The translations under genes and the position numbers were made by a program. 64,000 bases of DNA from Aeromonas hydrophila subsp. hydrophila ATCC 7966 (GTDB taxonomy: Bacteria > Pseudomonadota > Gammaproteobacteria > Enterobacterales > Aeromonadaceae), in the NCBI RefSeq assembly GCF_000014805.1, contig NC_008570.1:935001-999000 (forward strand). Reading direction: 5' to 3'. Positions 30,218-39,237 of this stretch are shown here, in pieces; the stretch's first letter is position 1, and every line of letters starts with the position of its first letter. A model generated the notes under the pieces. The model saw nothing but the letters and a program-made list of their open reading frames with translations. It had not been told where the DNA came from and searched no databases.

Positions 30218-30751
30218 TCAGGCGTGTTTGTGATTGACGATGAATTCGAATGATTCTGCGCCCAGTTCACGACAGAATCCGGCGAAGGCCGTCTGCGAGC
30301 CGGCCGCCTCACCTTGCTTGGCCAGATTGAGCTGAAAGCTGGCCTTGAGCAGGTTGAACGGCTGCTGTTCCAGGGTGATGGTCTGCATGGCCTGGATGTC
30401 CCAGCCGTGATCGCTGAAGAACTGGGTGCACTGGCTTACGATGCCCGGCTGGTCCCGGATCAGGATCTCGGCGTTGGCGCTGATGTCGTATTGCAGCGAC
30501 TGGTGGCGTTCGGTGCGCTTCATCATGGTGATGAGGTCCCACTCCTGGCTGCGCAGGGGCAGGCTTATCTCGAGTTGCATCAGGCTGTTCCAGTCACCGG
30601 ACAGCAGCATGATGAAGGTGAATTCATTGCCGAAGATGCCAAGACGGCTGTCGACAATGTTGCAGCCACACCCACTGACGTGGCGGGTGACCTCATTGAC
30701 GATGCCAGGCCTGTCCGTGCCGATGGCCGTTACGACCAGGTAATGAGTCAT
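30218..30751 (-). CDS. gcvR: glycine cleavage system transcriptional repressor
   Basis: A 177-residue protein with two ACT domains: VVTAIGTDRPGIVNEVTRHV (residue 5 on) and ILIRDQPGIVSQCTQFFSDH (about residue 95). In E. coli GcvR binds glycine and GcvA to repress gcvTHP. ATG 30751 follows GAGAGAAG; the frame extends upstream but without a comparable site. It is divergent from dapA, as in E. coli. Confidence 0.9.
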   Translation of the reverse strand: MTHYLVVTAIGTDRPGIVNEVTRHVSGCGCNIVDSRLGIFGNEFTFIMLLSGDWNSLMQLEISLPLRSQEWDLITMMKRTERHQSLQYDISANAEILIRDQPGIVSQCTQFFSDHGWDIQAMQTITLEQQPFNLLKASFQLNLAKQGEAAGSQTAFAGFCRELGAESFEFIVNHKHA

Positions 30752-30862
30752 AAATCTTCTCTCGTCCATTAGCGGGTTGCGAATGTGGATGCAGTGGCAT
30801 AGCCCGAACGGGCTGGCCATGGGCCACTGCCAGCGATCCTGCATGGCAACCTTGTTGAGAAT

Positions 30863-30876
30863 CTCGTTGCAACGAG
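30863..30876. promoter_or_regulatory. 14-base palindrome in the gcvR/dapA divergent region
   Basis: CTCGTTGCAACGAG is a perfect palindrome in the 283-base space between gcvR and dapA. It may be an operator; no regulator is identified. Nearby CCCTTG/CAAGGG (about 30973-30990) can form a small hairpin before dapA. Confidence 0.35.
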
Positions 30877-31034
30877 CACGGTATTGGGGTGTCACGACCA
30901 AAGTCCGGCGTGTTCCACCACGGCTCGCGCAGTGCGGTTTTTGCCGGATGGTAACACGGCTTGCCCCTGGCCTCCCTTGTTTTTCCAAGGGGGCAGCTTT
31001 ACCATAACGCCCCTGAAAATCGGGAGAAATATCC

Positions 31035-31922
31035 ATGTTGCGCGGTAGTATTGTTGCCCTCGTTACCCCCATGCTGGCTTCAGGCGAAGTCGATTGGGCC
31101 AGTCTGGCCACTCTGGTCGACTATCATGTCAGCGCCGGGACCAGCGCCATCGTGGCGGTCGGGACCACGGGGGAGTCGGTGACCCTGAGCGAGCAGGAGC
31201 ACATCGCCGTCGTGGAGAAAACCGTGGCGCTGGCCGCCGGACGCATTCCGGTCATTGCCGGCTGCGGCTCCAACAATACCGCCCATGCCATCGACCTGGC
31301 CAAGCGCTTCGCCGAAACCGGCGTGGTGGCGGGTCTCTCGGTCACCCCCTATTACAACAAACCCACCCAGGAAGGCCTCTATCGTCACTATTGTGCGATC
31401 GCCGAGGCTAGTGGTCTGCCCCAAATTCTTTATAATGTGCCCGGTCGTACCGGTTGCGATCTCAAACCGGAGACGGTAGCCCGACTGGCCAAGGTGCCCG
31501 GTATCATAGGCCTGAAAGAGGCGACCGGGGATCTGAGCCGTACGCCGCTGCTGCGCGAGCTGTGCGGCGCACAATTCGCGCTTTATAGTGGCGATGATGC
31601 CAGTGGATGTGATTTCATGCTGCAAGGCGGGGACGGAGTCATTTCGGTCACCACCAATATTGCAGCGGCCCAGATGGCCGACATGTGTCGTGCAGCGCTG
31701 GCCGGTGATGCCGGACGAGCGCACGACATCAACAATCGATTGATGCCGTTGCATCAGACTCTGTTCTGCGAACCGAGTCCTATCCCGGTGAAATGGGCCT
31801 GTGCCCAGCTGGGATTGATTGCGACGGCCACCTTGCGTCTGCCGCTCACCGACCTCACCCCCGAGGGCGAACAGGCGATGGCGCGAGCACTGACGACTGC
31901 GGAGTTGATGGCGAGTGTTTAA
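31035..31922 (+). CDS. dapA: 4-hydroxy-tetrahydrodipicolinate synthase
   Basis: A 295-residue TIM-barrel lyase, first step of the lysine/diaminopimelate branch. [10 protein letters not shown] opens the barrel. [11 protein letters not shown] (pyruvate-binding Thr-Thr), [22 protein letters not shown] (Tyr) and GLKEATGD with the Schiff-base Lys (about residue 160) are present. The bamC start overlaps its end by eight bases, the conserved dapA-bamC pair. Confidence 0.96.
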   Translation: MLRGSIVALVTPMLASGEVDWASLATLVDYHVSAGTSAIVAVGTTGESVTLSEQEHIAVVEKTVALAAGRIPVIAGCGSNNTAHAIDLAKRFAETGVVAGLSVTPYYNKPTQEGLYRHYCAIAEASGLPQILYNVPGRTGCDLKPETVARLAKVPGIIGLKEATGDLSRTPLLRELCGAQFALYSGDDASGCDFMLQGGDGVISVTTNIAAAQMADMCRAALAGDAGRAHDINNRLMPLHQTLFCEPSPIPVKWACAQLGLIATATLRLPLTDLTPEGEQAMARALTTAELMASV

Positions 31923-33039
31923 AGCAAATGGAAAGGGAAATGCAGTGCGCCTGGTGCTGAGTGTGGCGACCGTTGCCGTGCTGGCAGCCTGTAGCTCACC
32001 CCAGGAACGCAAGATGGCCAACCGTGGTTTCGAGTACGAGGATGCCCGCCTTGAAGGCCGTGCGTTTCTGGTGCCGGCCGGGTTGAATACCCCCGCCTTT
32101 AACAGCAGTTTCGACATTCCGGCCCTGCCCGAGAGCAGCCGTGACGGTGCGCTGGGTGCCAAGGTTGATGTACGTCCACCCGCCCAGCTGCTGACCGTGG
32201 TACCGGGCAGCCAGGTGGTGGCCAATGCTGGCGAACCGACCATGGCTTTCTATGCGCTCAGCACCTCCCAGAGCGTGGAGCGCGATACTTGGGCCTTCCT
32301 GATGAACTTCCTCGCCCAGTACAAGGTCACCACCGAGAAGCTGGACCAGCAGGCCGGCGTGCTGCAGACCGGCTGGTTTGACAACACCAAGGCGCTCGAC
32401 GGCTGGAGTGAAGAGGACGATGACTTCGTCATTCGCCAGCGCTACCAGTTCACCCTGCGCAACGATCCCCAGCGCCACGCCGTCAACATGTCGGTACGGG
32501 TGCTGGATCATGAAGAGACCGTCGATGGCGAGACCAGCAAGGAGCTGACCCCGGCGGATGCCCAGCGCTACGCGACCCGGGCCCTCAACCAGTTCTCGCT
32601 CTACTACGACAAGCAGCTCAAGTCCCGCGAACAGCACAAGGCCAACGACGGCATGGGGCTGGAACTGGGTCTGGACAACAACGAGCTGAGCGCCTGGATC
32701 GTCGATGGTTCGTTTGATCAGGTGTGGCGCCGTCTCAATCAGGTGCTGCCGGCCTACGGTTTCACCATCAAGGATACCCAGCAGTCGCTGGGCTGGATCG
32801 ACGTGGAGTACGACGAGCCGGGCAGCGAATTCTGGAAGGCCAAGGGCAGCGAGCCGTTCAAGCTGGACGAAGACAAGTATCGCTTCCAGCTTGGCGAGAT
32901 GGCGGGGGGCAAGACCTCCATCACCCTATTCGACAAGGACAAGAAGCCCGTGTCGTCCGGTGTCATCTCCCAGATGTACATCAGTCTGTCCGAGGCATTC
33001 GCCAAGGGTCTGGCTGACCAAGCTGCAAAAACAGAATAG
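31915..33039 (+). CDS. bamC: outer-membrane assembly lipoprotein BamC
   Basis: A 374-residue lipoprotein of the BAM complex that inserts outer-membrane beta-barrels. The lipoprotein signal [16 protein letters not shown] puts the lipid-bearing Cys at about residue 26. Two helix-grip domains follow, with [20 protein letters not shown] and [19 protein letters not shown] as repeats of the same fold. The start is GTG 31915, overlapping dapA; GTG 31945 would give a shorter signal and is possible. Confidence 0.9.
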   Translation: MFKANGKGNAVRLVLSVATVAVLAACSSPQERKMANRGFEYEDARLEGRAFLVPAGLNTPAFNSSFDIPALPESSRDGALGAKVDVRPPAQLLTVVPGSQVVANAGEPTMAFYALSTSQSVERDTWAFLMNFLAQYKVTTEKLDQQAGVLQTGWFDNTKALDGWSEEDDDFVIRQRYQFTLRNDPQRHAVNMSVRVLDHEETVDGETSKELTPADAQRYATRALNQFSLYYDKQLKSREQHKANDGMGLELGLDNNELSAWIVDGSFDQVWRRLNQVLPAYGFTIKDTQQSLGWIDVEYDEPGSEFWKAKGSEPFKLDEDKYRFQLGEMAGGKTSITLFDKDKKPVSSGVISQMYISLSEAFAKGLADQAAKTE

Positions 33040-33066
33040 AAACAGGGGCCTTGTGCCCCTGTTTTG
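33040..33066 (+). terminator. terminator after bamC
   Basis: AACAGGGGC, loop CTTGT, GCCCCTGTTTT. It lies right after the bamC stop, so purC likely has its own or only partial readthrough expression. Confidence 0.85.
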
Positions 33067-33104
33067 TTATGTAAACCCCCCACAAACAGGAAGTGTTACT
33101 TACC

Positions 33105-34208
33105 ATGAGTCTTGCAGATCAAGTATTGGCGGTGAACGACGATTTGCCGATCCGTACCGATAAACCCGTCCATTCCGGCAAGGTGCGCAGCGTCTACTGG
33201 CTGACCGCCGCAGACAGTGCCCGCCTCATCCGCGAGAAGGGTTACGACGTGCCGGCAGATGCGCCGCTCGCCATCATGGTGATCAGTGACCGGATCTCGG
33301 CCTTCGACTGCATCTGGCAGGGCGTGGACGGGCTCAACGGCGTGCCGGGCAAAGGGGCTGCGCTCAACGCCATCTCCAGCCACTGGTTCAAGCTGTTCAA
33401 GGAGAAGGGGCTGGCCGACAGCCACATCCTGGACATCCCCCATCCCTTCGTCTGGATCGTGCAAAAAGCCCGCCCCGTGATGATCGAGGCGATTGCCCGC
33501 CAGTACATCACCGGCTCCATGTGGCGTGCCTACAAGGATGGCGAGCGTGAGTTCTGCGGCATCACCCTGCCGGAAGGGCTGAAGAAGGATCAGAAGCTGC
33601 CCGAGATCCTCATCACCCCCTCCACCAAGGGTGTGCTGACCGGGCTGGACGGCGTGCCGGAAGCCGACGACGTCAACGTCTCTCGTGCCGACATCGAACG
33701 CCACTACCAGGGCTTCAACTTCAGCAAGCCGGCCGACATCGACCGCTACGAAGTGCTGCTCAAGGAAGGTTTCAGCGTCATCAGTGACGCGCTGGCCGAG
33801 CTGGATCAGATCTTCGTCGACACCAAGTTCGAGTTTGGCTACGTCAATGACGCCGCCGGCAACGAGAAGCTGATCTACATGGATGAAGTGGGCACCCCCG
33901 ACAGCTCCCGCATCTGGGATGGCGCCGCCCTGCGCGACGGCCAGATCGTCGAGAAGTCGAAAGAGGGTTTCCGCCAGTGGCTGCTCAACCACTTCCCGGA
34001 TCCGGACATCCTGCTCAACAAGCACCGCATGCCCGAGCGCTTCGCCCTGGCCCGCGACAACAAGTTGCCGACCGAGGTGATGATGGACATCTCCAACACC
34101 TATGTGGGGATTGCCGAGAAGATCATCGGCCAGCCGCTGGTACGCAGCGCCAATCCGAAGCAGGAGATCATCGAAGTGCTGCGCGCGCAGTACGGGCTGA
34201 TCGACTGA
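33105..34208 (+). CDS. purC: phosphoribosylaminoimidazole-succinocarboxamide synthase, long form
   Basis: A 367-residue SAICAR synthase, an ATP-dependent step of purine synthesis. [46 protein letters not shown] and [27 protein letters not shown] match the longer PurC type seen in Vibrio and Shewanella rather than the ~237-residue E. coli form. ATG 33105 is preceded by AGGAAG. It follows bamC as in many gammaproteobacteria. Confidence 0.93.
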   Translation: MSLADQVLAVNDDLPIRTDKPVHSGKVRSVYWLTAADSARLIREKGYDVPADAPLAIMVISDRISAFDCIWQGVDGLNGVPGKGAALNAISSHWFKLFKEKGLADSHILDIPHPFVWIVQKARPVMIEAIARQYITGSMWRAYKDGEREFCGITLPEGLKKDQKLPEILITPSTKGVLTGLDGVPEADDVNVSRADIERHYQGFNFSKPADIDRYEVLLKEGFSVISDALAELDQIFVDTKFEFGYVNDAAGNEKLIYMDEVGTPDSSRIWDGAALRDGQIVEKSKEGFRQWLLNHFPDPDILLNKHRMPERFALARDNKLPTEVMMDISNTYVGIAEKIIGQPLVRSANPKQEIIEVLRAQYGLID

Positions 34209-34290
34209 GGCACATCGCCTTTTTTGTTGTCGTAAAAACAAACGTTTGCCACCGGCCGGCTGTAAGTCGGCATGCTGGCTGCAATGGAAC

Positions 34291-34315
34291 GGGCCCCATC
34301 ACGGGGCCCATTTTT
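34291..34315. terminator. terminator between purC and the convergent SDR gene
   Basis: GGGCCCC, loop ATCAC, GGGGCCC, then ATTTTTG. Confidence 0.88.
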
Positions 34316-34339
34316 GTTGCCGTGCCGGCTGGGCGGCGA

Positions 34340-34942
34340 TCAGCCGTTGACCCTGAACACCTGGCCGGTCTGCACCCCCAGTACCGACTTCTGGTAGGCC
34401 TGCGCCACCCTGGCGGCGGGCACGGGGACGAAGCCCGGGAAGAAGCTGGCGTATTTATCCATCGACTCCGTCAGCACGGTCGGACTCACCGCGTTGATGC
34501 GCAGACCCCGCGGCAGCTCGCAGGCCGCCGCCTTGACGAAGTGATCGATGGCGCCGTTGATGGTGGTCGCGCTCGCCCCCCAGTTGATGGGCTCCTCGCT
34601 CAGGATGCCGCTGATCAGGGTGATGGAGCCCTTGTCGTTCAGGTGGGGGATGGCGGCCCGGGTCAGGTTGATCTGGCCCATCAGCTTGCTCTCCAGTCCC
34701 ACCTGCCACTGCTCGTCGGTCATCTCGGTGAGGGCGTTGAAGGCCACGCTGCCACTGGCCACCACCAGCGCATCGAACTGGCCCAGCTTGGCGAACAGCG
34801 CCTTGATGGAGGCGGGATCGCGCATGTCGACCGTGGCGTCCCCCTGGCTGTGACCGACCCGGATCACCTGGTGGTCTTTGGCAAGCAACTCGCTGACGGC
34901 GGAGCCGACGGTGCCGGAGGCACCCACAATCACAATCTTCAT
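34340..34942 (-). CDS. short-chain dehydrogenase/reductase family protein
   Basis: A 200-residue Rossmann protein. The nucleotide-binding loop IVIVGASGTVGSAVSELLA opens it; the middle has GSITLISGILSEEP and LRINAVSPTVL. The usual catalytic YxxxK is not found: the corresponding stretch is NWGASATTINGAIDHFVKAA. It is therefore an atypical SDR that may bind rather than reduce. ATG 34942 follows AGGAGTG. It is divergent from a LysR gene, a common regulator-target arrangement. Confidence 0.82.
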   Translation of the reverse strand: MKIVIVGASGTVGSAVSELLAKDHQVIRVGHSQGDATVDMRDPASIKALFAKLGQFDALVVASGSVAFNALTEMTDEQWQVGLESKLMGQINLTRAAIPHLNDKGSITLISGILSEEPINWGASATTINGAIDHFVKAAACELPRGLRINAVSPTVLTESMDKYASFFPGFVPVPAARVAQAYQKSVLGVQTGQVFRVNG

Positions 34943-35040
34943 CTGTTTCACTCCTGGTTGGGATGTGTTGATTCTAGCGCGATGAAAAGGGAGAAAAAGC
35001 GCGTAAAATAAACGCATTGTTTCCATATTGGAGCTAATGA

Positions 35041-35940
35041 ATGGACATCTCCCACCTGGCCAGTTTTTACGAGGTGGTGCAAAAGGGCAGTTTCTCAGCC
35101 GCGGCCGACAGTCTGGGGGTGAGCAAGGGGATGCTGAGCCGTCACGTCAGCGCGCTGGAATCGACCCTCAATGCCCAGCTGCTGCAGCGTACCACCCGCC
35201 GACTCAGCCTCACCGAGGCGGGGCGGACCCTCTATCAGCAGGCCGGCGAGATCTTCGCGCTGGCGCGCCAGGCGGAGCAGGATATCCAGGCGCTGACCGA
35301 GGAGGATGGCGGCCGGCTGCGCTTCACCTGCCCGGTCAGTACCGGTGATCGCATGGTGAACGATCTGCTGGCCCGCTTTGCCGAGCTCTGTCCCGGCGTC
35401 CAGGTCGAATTGAACTTCACCAACGCCATGATCGACATGAGCCAGGGGGAGCACGACATCGCCCTGCGCGCCATGAGCAGCATTCCCGACAACCTGGTGG
35501 CCCTGCCGCTCGGCAGGCTCAAGGACGTGGTGGTGGCCAGCCCGGCCCTGCTGGCGCGGGAGGGGATCCCCGTCACCCCTTATGAGCTGGGTGGGCGGTC
35601 CTGTCTGCTGCAGGGCCATAACCCGGCCTGGGAGCAGTGGCACTTTCGCAAGGGAGAGGAGGAGGCGCACATCCTGGTGCAGGGCAAGGTGCGGGCCAAC
35701 CACTACAGTACCGTGCTGCAGCTGGCTCGGGCCGGCATGGGGTACGCCAAGTGTCCGTTGATGCTGGTGGAGCCCTGGCTGGCGCAGGGGGAGCTGGTCA
35801 CCGTGCTGGCGGAGTGGCAGACCGGGTTGCACCCGCTGCACGTGCTGCACGCCCAGCAGCGGCGGGTGCCGCGCAAGATCCGGCTGTTCAAGCAGGTGTT
35901 GGCCCAGTGGTTTGCCGAGCGCCCCCACTACCTGCTCTGA
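35041..35940 (+). CDS. LysR-family transcriptional regulator
   Basis: A 299-residue regulator. The N-terminal winged helix reads LASFYEVVQKGSFSAAADSL, then GVSKGMLSRHVSALESTLNA; the rest is the periplasmic-binding-like effector domain. The closest look is the CrgA/AaeR-like branch (RTTRRLSLTEAG). It likely controls the divergent SDR gene from the 98-base shared region. The effector is unknown. Confidence 0.92.
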   Translation: MDISHLASFYEVVQKGSFSAAADSLGVSKGMLSRHVSALESTLNAQLLQRTTRRLSLTEAGRTLYQQAGEIFALARQAEQDIQALTEEDGGRLRFTCPVSTGDRMVNDLLARFAELCPGVQVELNFTNAMIDMSQGEHDIALRAMSSIPDNLVALPLGRLKDVVVASPALLAREGIPVTPYELGGRSCLLQGHNPAWEQWHFRKGEEEAHILVQGKVRANHYSTVLQLARAGMGYAKCPLMLVEPWLAQGELVTVLAEWQTGLHPLHVLHAQQRRVPRKIRLFKQVLAQWFAERPHYLL

Positions 35941-36012
35941 GCCCTCGTTATTTTTCTGTCATCTTCGGCTGCTAGCCTGCGCCCATCAACGCGAACAGGA
36001 AGATGAGCAAAC

Positions 36013-36654
36013 ATGAAGGGTTATCGGTACGGGCGTGGGGTATCGCTGCTGTGGGCAGCGCTGGGCATGAAGATGGTGCTGGGCAGTGCGGCGTGGGCGG
36101 CCGTCGAGGTGATGGTGCCAGCGGATTTCCAGATCCTGGCGGTGAGTGCGGGCACACTGCACGACGAGCAGCATGCCACCCTGCCGGATGGGGAGCAGCA
36201 GTTGCTGGTGCGTTATGAAGGGGTGATCCCGAGTCGCAGCAGCAGCGAGAATGACCGCCAGCTGCGCTCCGCGCCGCAGGTGCTGCGTTATCAAGCCAGT
36301 CAGCAGCAGGTGCGGCTGGTCGCCAACTTGCCGAGCGATGAGCGGGGCATGGCGCAGTATGCCGAGTCTCCGGTCATGGGTCTGCAGGCCGGTGGCCAGC
36401 GCATTGCCAGCCAGCAGGATGCGCTGATCACCAGCGGCATGCTGATTGGCATGGACTGGCGGGCCAAGCTGGTCGAATACAACCAGAGCGGCGGCAAGGT
36501 GGCATTGAGCACGGTCGTGCCCGTGACCGCAACCGCCGCTGTGGTTGAACCGGTGGCGGCCAGCACGCTGGAGGGCCAGTTGCAGCAACTCTTCCTCAAG
36601 GCCGACCCTGCGCTTCGCAAGCGCTTTGTCAGCTGGGCCGTACCGCAACTTTAA
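36013..36654 (+). CDS. YccT-like DUF2057 (UPF0319) exported protein
   Basis: A 213-residue protein with a signal peptide ending near AAWA (residue 29). VEVMVPADFQILAVSAG and QLLVRYEGVIPSRSSSEND are characteristic of the UPF0319/DUF2057 family, periplasmic proteins including E. coli YccT, which affects curli. AGGAAG precedes the ATG. It stands alone after the lysR gene. Function here is not known. Confidence 0.8.
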   Translation: MKGYRYGRGVSLLWAALGMKMVLGSAAWAAVEVMVPADFQILAVSAGTLHDEQHATLPDGEQQLLVRYEGVIPSRSSSENDRQLRSAPQVLRYQASQQQVRLVANLPSDERGMAQYAESPVMGLQAGGQRIASQQDALITSGMLIGMDWRAKLVEYNQSGGKVALSTVVPVTATAAVVEPVAASTLEGQLQQLFLKADPALRKRFVSWAVPQL

Positions 36655-36726
36655 GTTTGCGGCCCGTTGCAGTAACGTGGGTGCTCTCATCGTGCATCGC
36701 GCCCACCTTACGTCAACGAGGTCTTC

Positions 36727-37164
36727 ATGTTTGAACTGCACAGCCGCCTGCAGGCAGATACCCGCCTGCTCGGCGATCTGCCCCTTTGCCGCGTCCTGCT
36801 GGCCAAGGACAGCCAGTATCCCTGGCTGATCCTGGTGCCGAGAGTGGCCAATCTACGGGAAATTCACCACCTGGCACCGGCGCAGCAACAGCAGCTGATG
36901 GAGGAGTCCTGTGCGGTCGCCACCCTGATGGAGCAGGCGCTGCGGCCGGACAAGATCAACGTGGCGGCGCTCGGCAATCTGGTGCCCCAGCTGCATCTGC
37001 ATCATGTCGCCCGTTTCAGTACCGACAAGGCCTGGCCCGGTCCCATCTGGGGGGCTCATCCCTCCGTGCCCTATGAGGAAGCCGCATTGCTGGCAGAGGC
37101 GGCCAGCTGGCGTCTCAAGCTGGCCAATCTGGCCGGATTCAGTCCGCTTGGCACTGACAATTGA
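36727..37164 (+). CDS. HIT-family nucleotide-binding protein
   Basis: A 145-residue histidine-triad protein. The family signature appears as VPQLHLHHVARF near residue 92, with DKINVAALGN before it and ILVPRVANLREIHHL earlier. These enzymes hydrolyse or transfer nucleoside phosphates. The substrate is not clear. It starts 72 bases after the DUF2057 gene, with a small inverted repeat (GTGGG/CCCAC) in between. Confidence 0.85.
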   Translation: MFELHSRLQADTRLLGDLPLCRVLLAKDSQYPWLILVPRVANLREIHHLAPAQQQQLMEESCAVATLMEQALRPDKINVAALGNLVPQLHLHHVARFSTDKAWPGPIWGAHPSVPYEEAALLAEAASWRLKLANLAGFSPLGTDN

Positions 37165-37262
37165 ATCAACTGAGAGGCGGCTCGCTATTTCGAAGCCCAA
37201 GCCGCGCTATCTGTTAGAGTTATGGTATAGATAAGCCCATTTTCGATGTTCAGGAAGGTCCC

Positions 37263-37961
37263 ATGATAGTGACAAGAGCCGACAACGATACCGTATTGAC
37301 CACAGAGGACGTGCTGCTGAGCCTGTGCCATTCGGTCACGGATGTATTGAGTGCGGCAACCCAGAGTCAGGTGCGTTTCTCCGGCATGGTGCAGCGGATC
37401 AGCAAGACCTGCCTCAAGCCGGATATCGGCTGCTTCGTACTGTTTGACGGCGGCTTCTCCGGCCTGGTGGTGATCAACTTCTCCGCCTCCGCCGCCATGG
37501 AGCTGTACGAGAGCTACATGCTGAGCATGGGGCTCTCCAAGGAAGATCTCGCCATCTCCCATACCTCGGACGAGGTGAGCAACGTGATGGGCGAGCTGAT
37601 GAACCAGATCGTCGGCAGCTTCACCGTCAAGGTCGGCCGCGATCTGCAGACCCACATCACCCAGAACCAGCCGAAGATGCTGGCCCTCAACAAGCAGGTG
37701 ATGCTGAGCGTCGATACCAATCTCGACAGCCCGGAGTCGCGCCGGGTCACCTTCTTCACTGCCCGCAACAACATCTTCTATCTGGAGCTGGCGATGGACA
37801 AGACCGAGTTCATCCGCATCCACAACGACGGCATGGATCAGGAGGAGCTGGATCCGGATGCCCTGATCGCCCAGACCAAGCGCGAGGCTGCCCAGCCGGC
37901 GCCGGCCGCCACCCCGGTGGCCAACGATCACGACGATCTGCTCGATTCGCTCGGGATCTGA
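37263..37961 (+). CDS. DUF3334/CheX-like protein
   Basis: A 232-residue protein. HTSDEVSNVMGELMNQIVG (about residue 100) resembles the E..N helix of CheC/CheX phosphatases, and GCFVLFDGGFSGLVVINF fits the same fold. I recognise it as the DUF3334 family, common in Vibrio and Aeromonas. The acidic C-terminus ends NDHDDLLDSLGI. It may act on a phosphorylated receiver domain, but this is inferred. It has its own terminator. Confidence 0.72.
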   Translation: MIVTRADNDTVLTTEDVLLSLCHSVTDVLSAATQSQVRFSGMVQRISKTCLKPDIGCFVLFDGGFSGLVVINFSASAAMELYESYMLSMGLSKEDLAISHTSDEVSNVMGELMNQIVGSFTVKVGRDLQTHITQNQPKMLALNKQVMLSVDTNLDSPESRRVTFFTARNNIFYLELAMDKTEFIRIHNDGMDQEELDPDALIAQTKREAAQPAPAATPVANDHDDLLDSLGI

Positions 37962-37985
37962 TGGCCGCATTGGCCGTTGCAAATG

Positions 37986-38015
37986 ACGAGGCCACCCATG
38001 GGGTGGCCTCGTTTG
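37986..38015. terminator. terminator between the DUF3334 gene and the convergent porin-like gene
   Basis: CGAGGCCACCC, loop ATG, GGGTGGCCTCG, then TTTGTT. It is flanked by A/T on both sides and may serve both genes. Confidence 0.88.
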
Positions 38016-38031
38016 TTGGTGCGGGTCGGGT

Positions 38032-39030
38032 TTAGAAGTTGTAGAGCAGACCCGTGCTGAAACGGGTGGACTGGCTGTCGTAGAAGTTGATGTCCGAGTC
38101 GGCGTTGGCATAGGCGGCGGTGAAGGTGGCGGCGAGGGCGTTGACGCCAAACAGGTTGTGCCAGAAGAAGGTGCCGTTGATGGCGAATTCATCGGCATCG
38201 GCGCGCTGGCCGAAGATGGGGTTCGCCTCGTCATACTTGCGCTTGCCGGTATAGAGGTTGCTGACGAAGGACCACTGGGGGCCGCGCTTGGCATAGGTCA
38301 GCTTCAGGCCAGTGTTCTTGAAACTCTCGGCGCTGCCGTCAAGGCGAGCCTGCTTGTAGACGATGGCCGGTTCCAGCAGCTGGTTGCCGCCAAAGTGCCA
38401 CTGGTAGGAGAGCTCCATGTCGTGCATCTTGCCGTTGCGATCCAGCATGTCGGCGTAGTGGGTGCCGTGGCTCTGGTCATACTGCTGGCCGCTGCGCTCC
38501 TCATCCATGTCCACCTCCCGGGTGGTCAGGTTGCCGTAGAAGTTGCTGCCCCAGATCTTGTCCCAGGCAAAACGCGCCCCTTTCGATTTCACATCGGTGG
38601 AGCTGCGATCCACCCCGGTGGCGAAGGGATCGCTCCACAGCTCGACCGGCATGACGTTGAACACCAGCGAGGTGGCGACTATGCCCTTGTCACCCATCTC
38701 CTGACGCAGGCCGAGCTGCTGGGTGAAGTCGAAGCGTACCGCGTCCTGGATCAGGTTGCCGAGGAAGATCTGGGTACGGGTATCGGCAAAGGTGTAGCGG
38801 ATATCGGCGTTGAGCAGCGGCGTCAGGCCGCTCTCGCTGTCGGGCGAACCGAGGTCATTGATGCGACTGTGGTTGTCATCGCCGGCATAGAAGTTGGACT
38901 TGTAGCTGACGGCGTTGACCCCGCCCAGCAGGAAGCCGGACCAGCCGGACTGCTTGGGGATCTCGCCCAGATCGGCGTGGGCGGCATTGGCTGCCAGCAG
39001 GCCAAGACTCAGCAGGGTGAGATTACGCAT
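38032..39030 (-). CDS. DUF2860-like outer-membrane beta-barrel protein
   Basis: A 332-residue protein with signal peptide MRNLTLLSLGLLAANAAHA. The mature part is rich in alternating aromatic/polar strands and ends in STRFSTGLLYNF, a C-terminal Phe typical of outer-membrane barrels. SGFLLGGVNAVSYKSNFYAG and QIFLGNLIQDAVRFDFTQQ look like the DUF2860 family of Vibrio/Aeromonas. The transported substrate is unknown. ATG 39030 follows AGGAGT; the frame extends 16 codons upstream. Confidence 0.7.
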   Translation of the reverse strand: MRNLTLLSLGLLAANAAHADLGEIPKQSGWSGFLLGGVNAVSYKSNFYAGDDNHSRINDLGSPDSESGLTPLLNADIRYTFADTRTQIFLGNLIQDAVRFDFTQQLGLRQEMGDKGIVATSLVFNVMPVELWSDPFATGVDRSSTDVKSKGARFAWDKIWGSNFYGNLTTREVDMDEERSGQQYDQSHGTHYADMLDRNGKMHDMELSYQWHFGGNQLLEPAIVYKQARLDGSAESFKNTGLKLTYAKRGPQWSFVSNLYTGKRKYDEANPIFGQRADADEFAINGTFFWHNLFGVNALAATFTAAYANADSDINFYDSQSTRFSTGLLYNF

Positions 39031-39237
39031 CGATGAGACTCCTGAAATATCAGTTGGTTGAATTGAACGGCCGAACATTATAGCCAGCCAGGCTTAACCC
39101 GGGCTGACCGAATTGACTCCGGCATGCTACCCCAGCGGGCGGAGGAGGTTAACCGATAATTTATCGTGCGACGGCACAAGAGTTCGGCGCGCCGTGCTGG
39201 TATTCTGTTCGGCGAATATCGGGGAGAAAACAATAAG

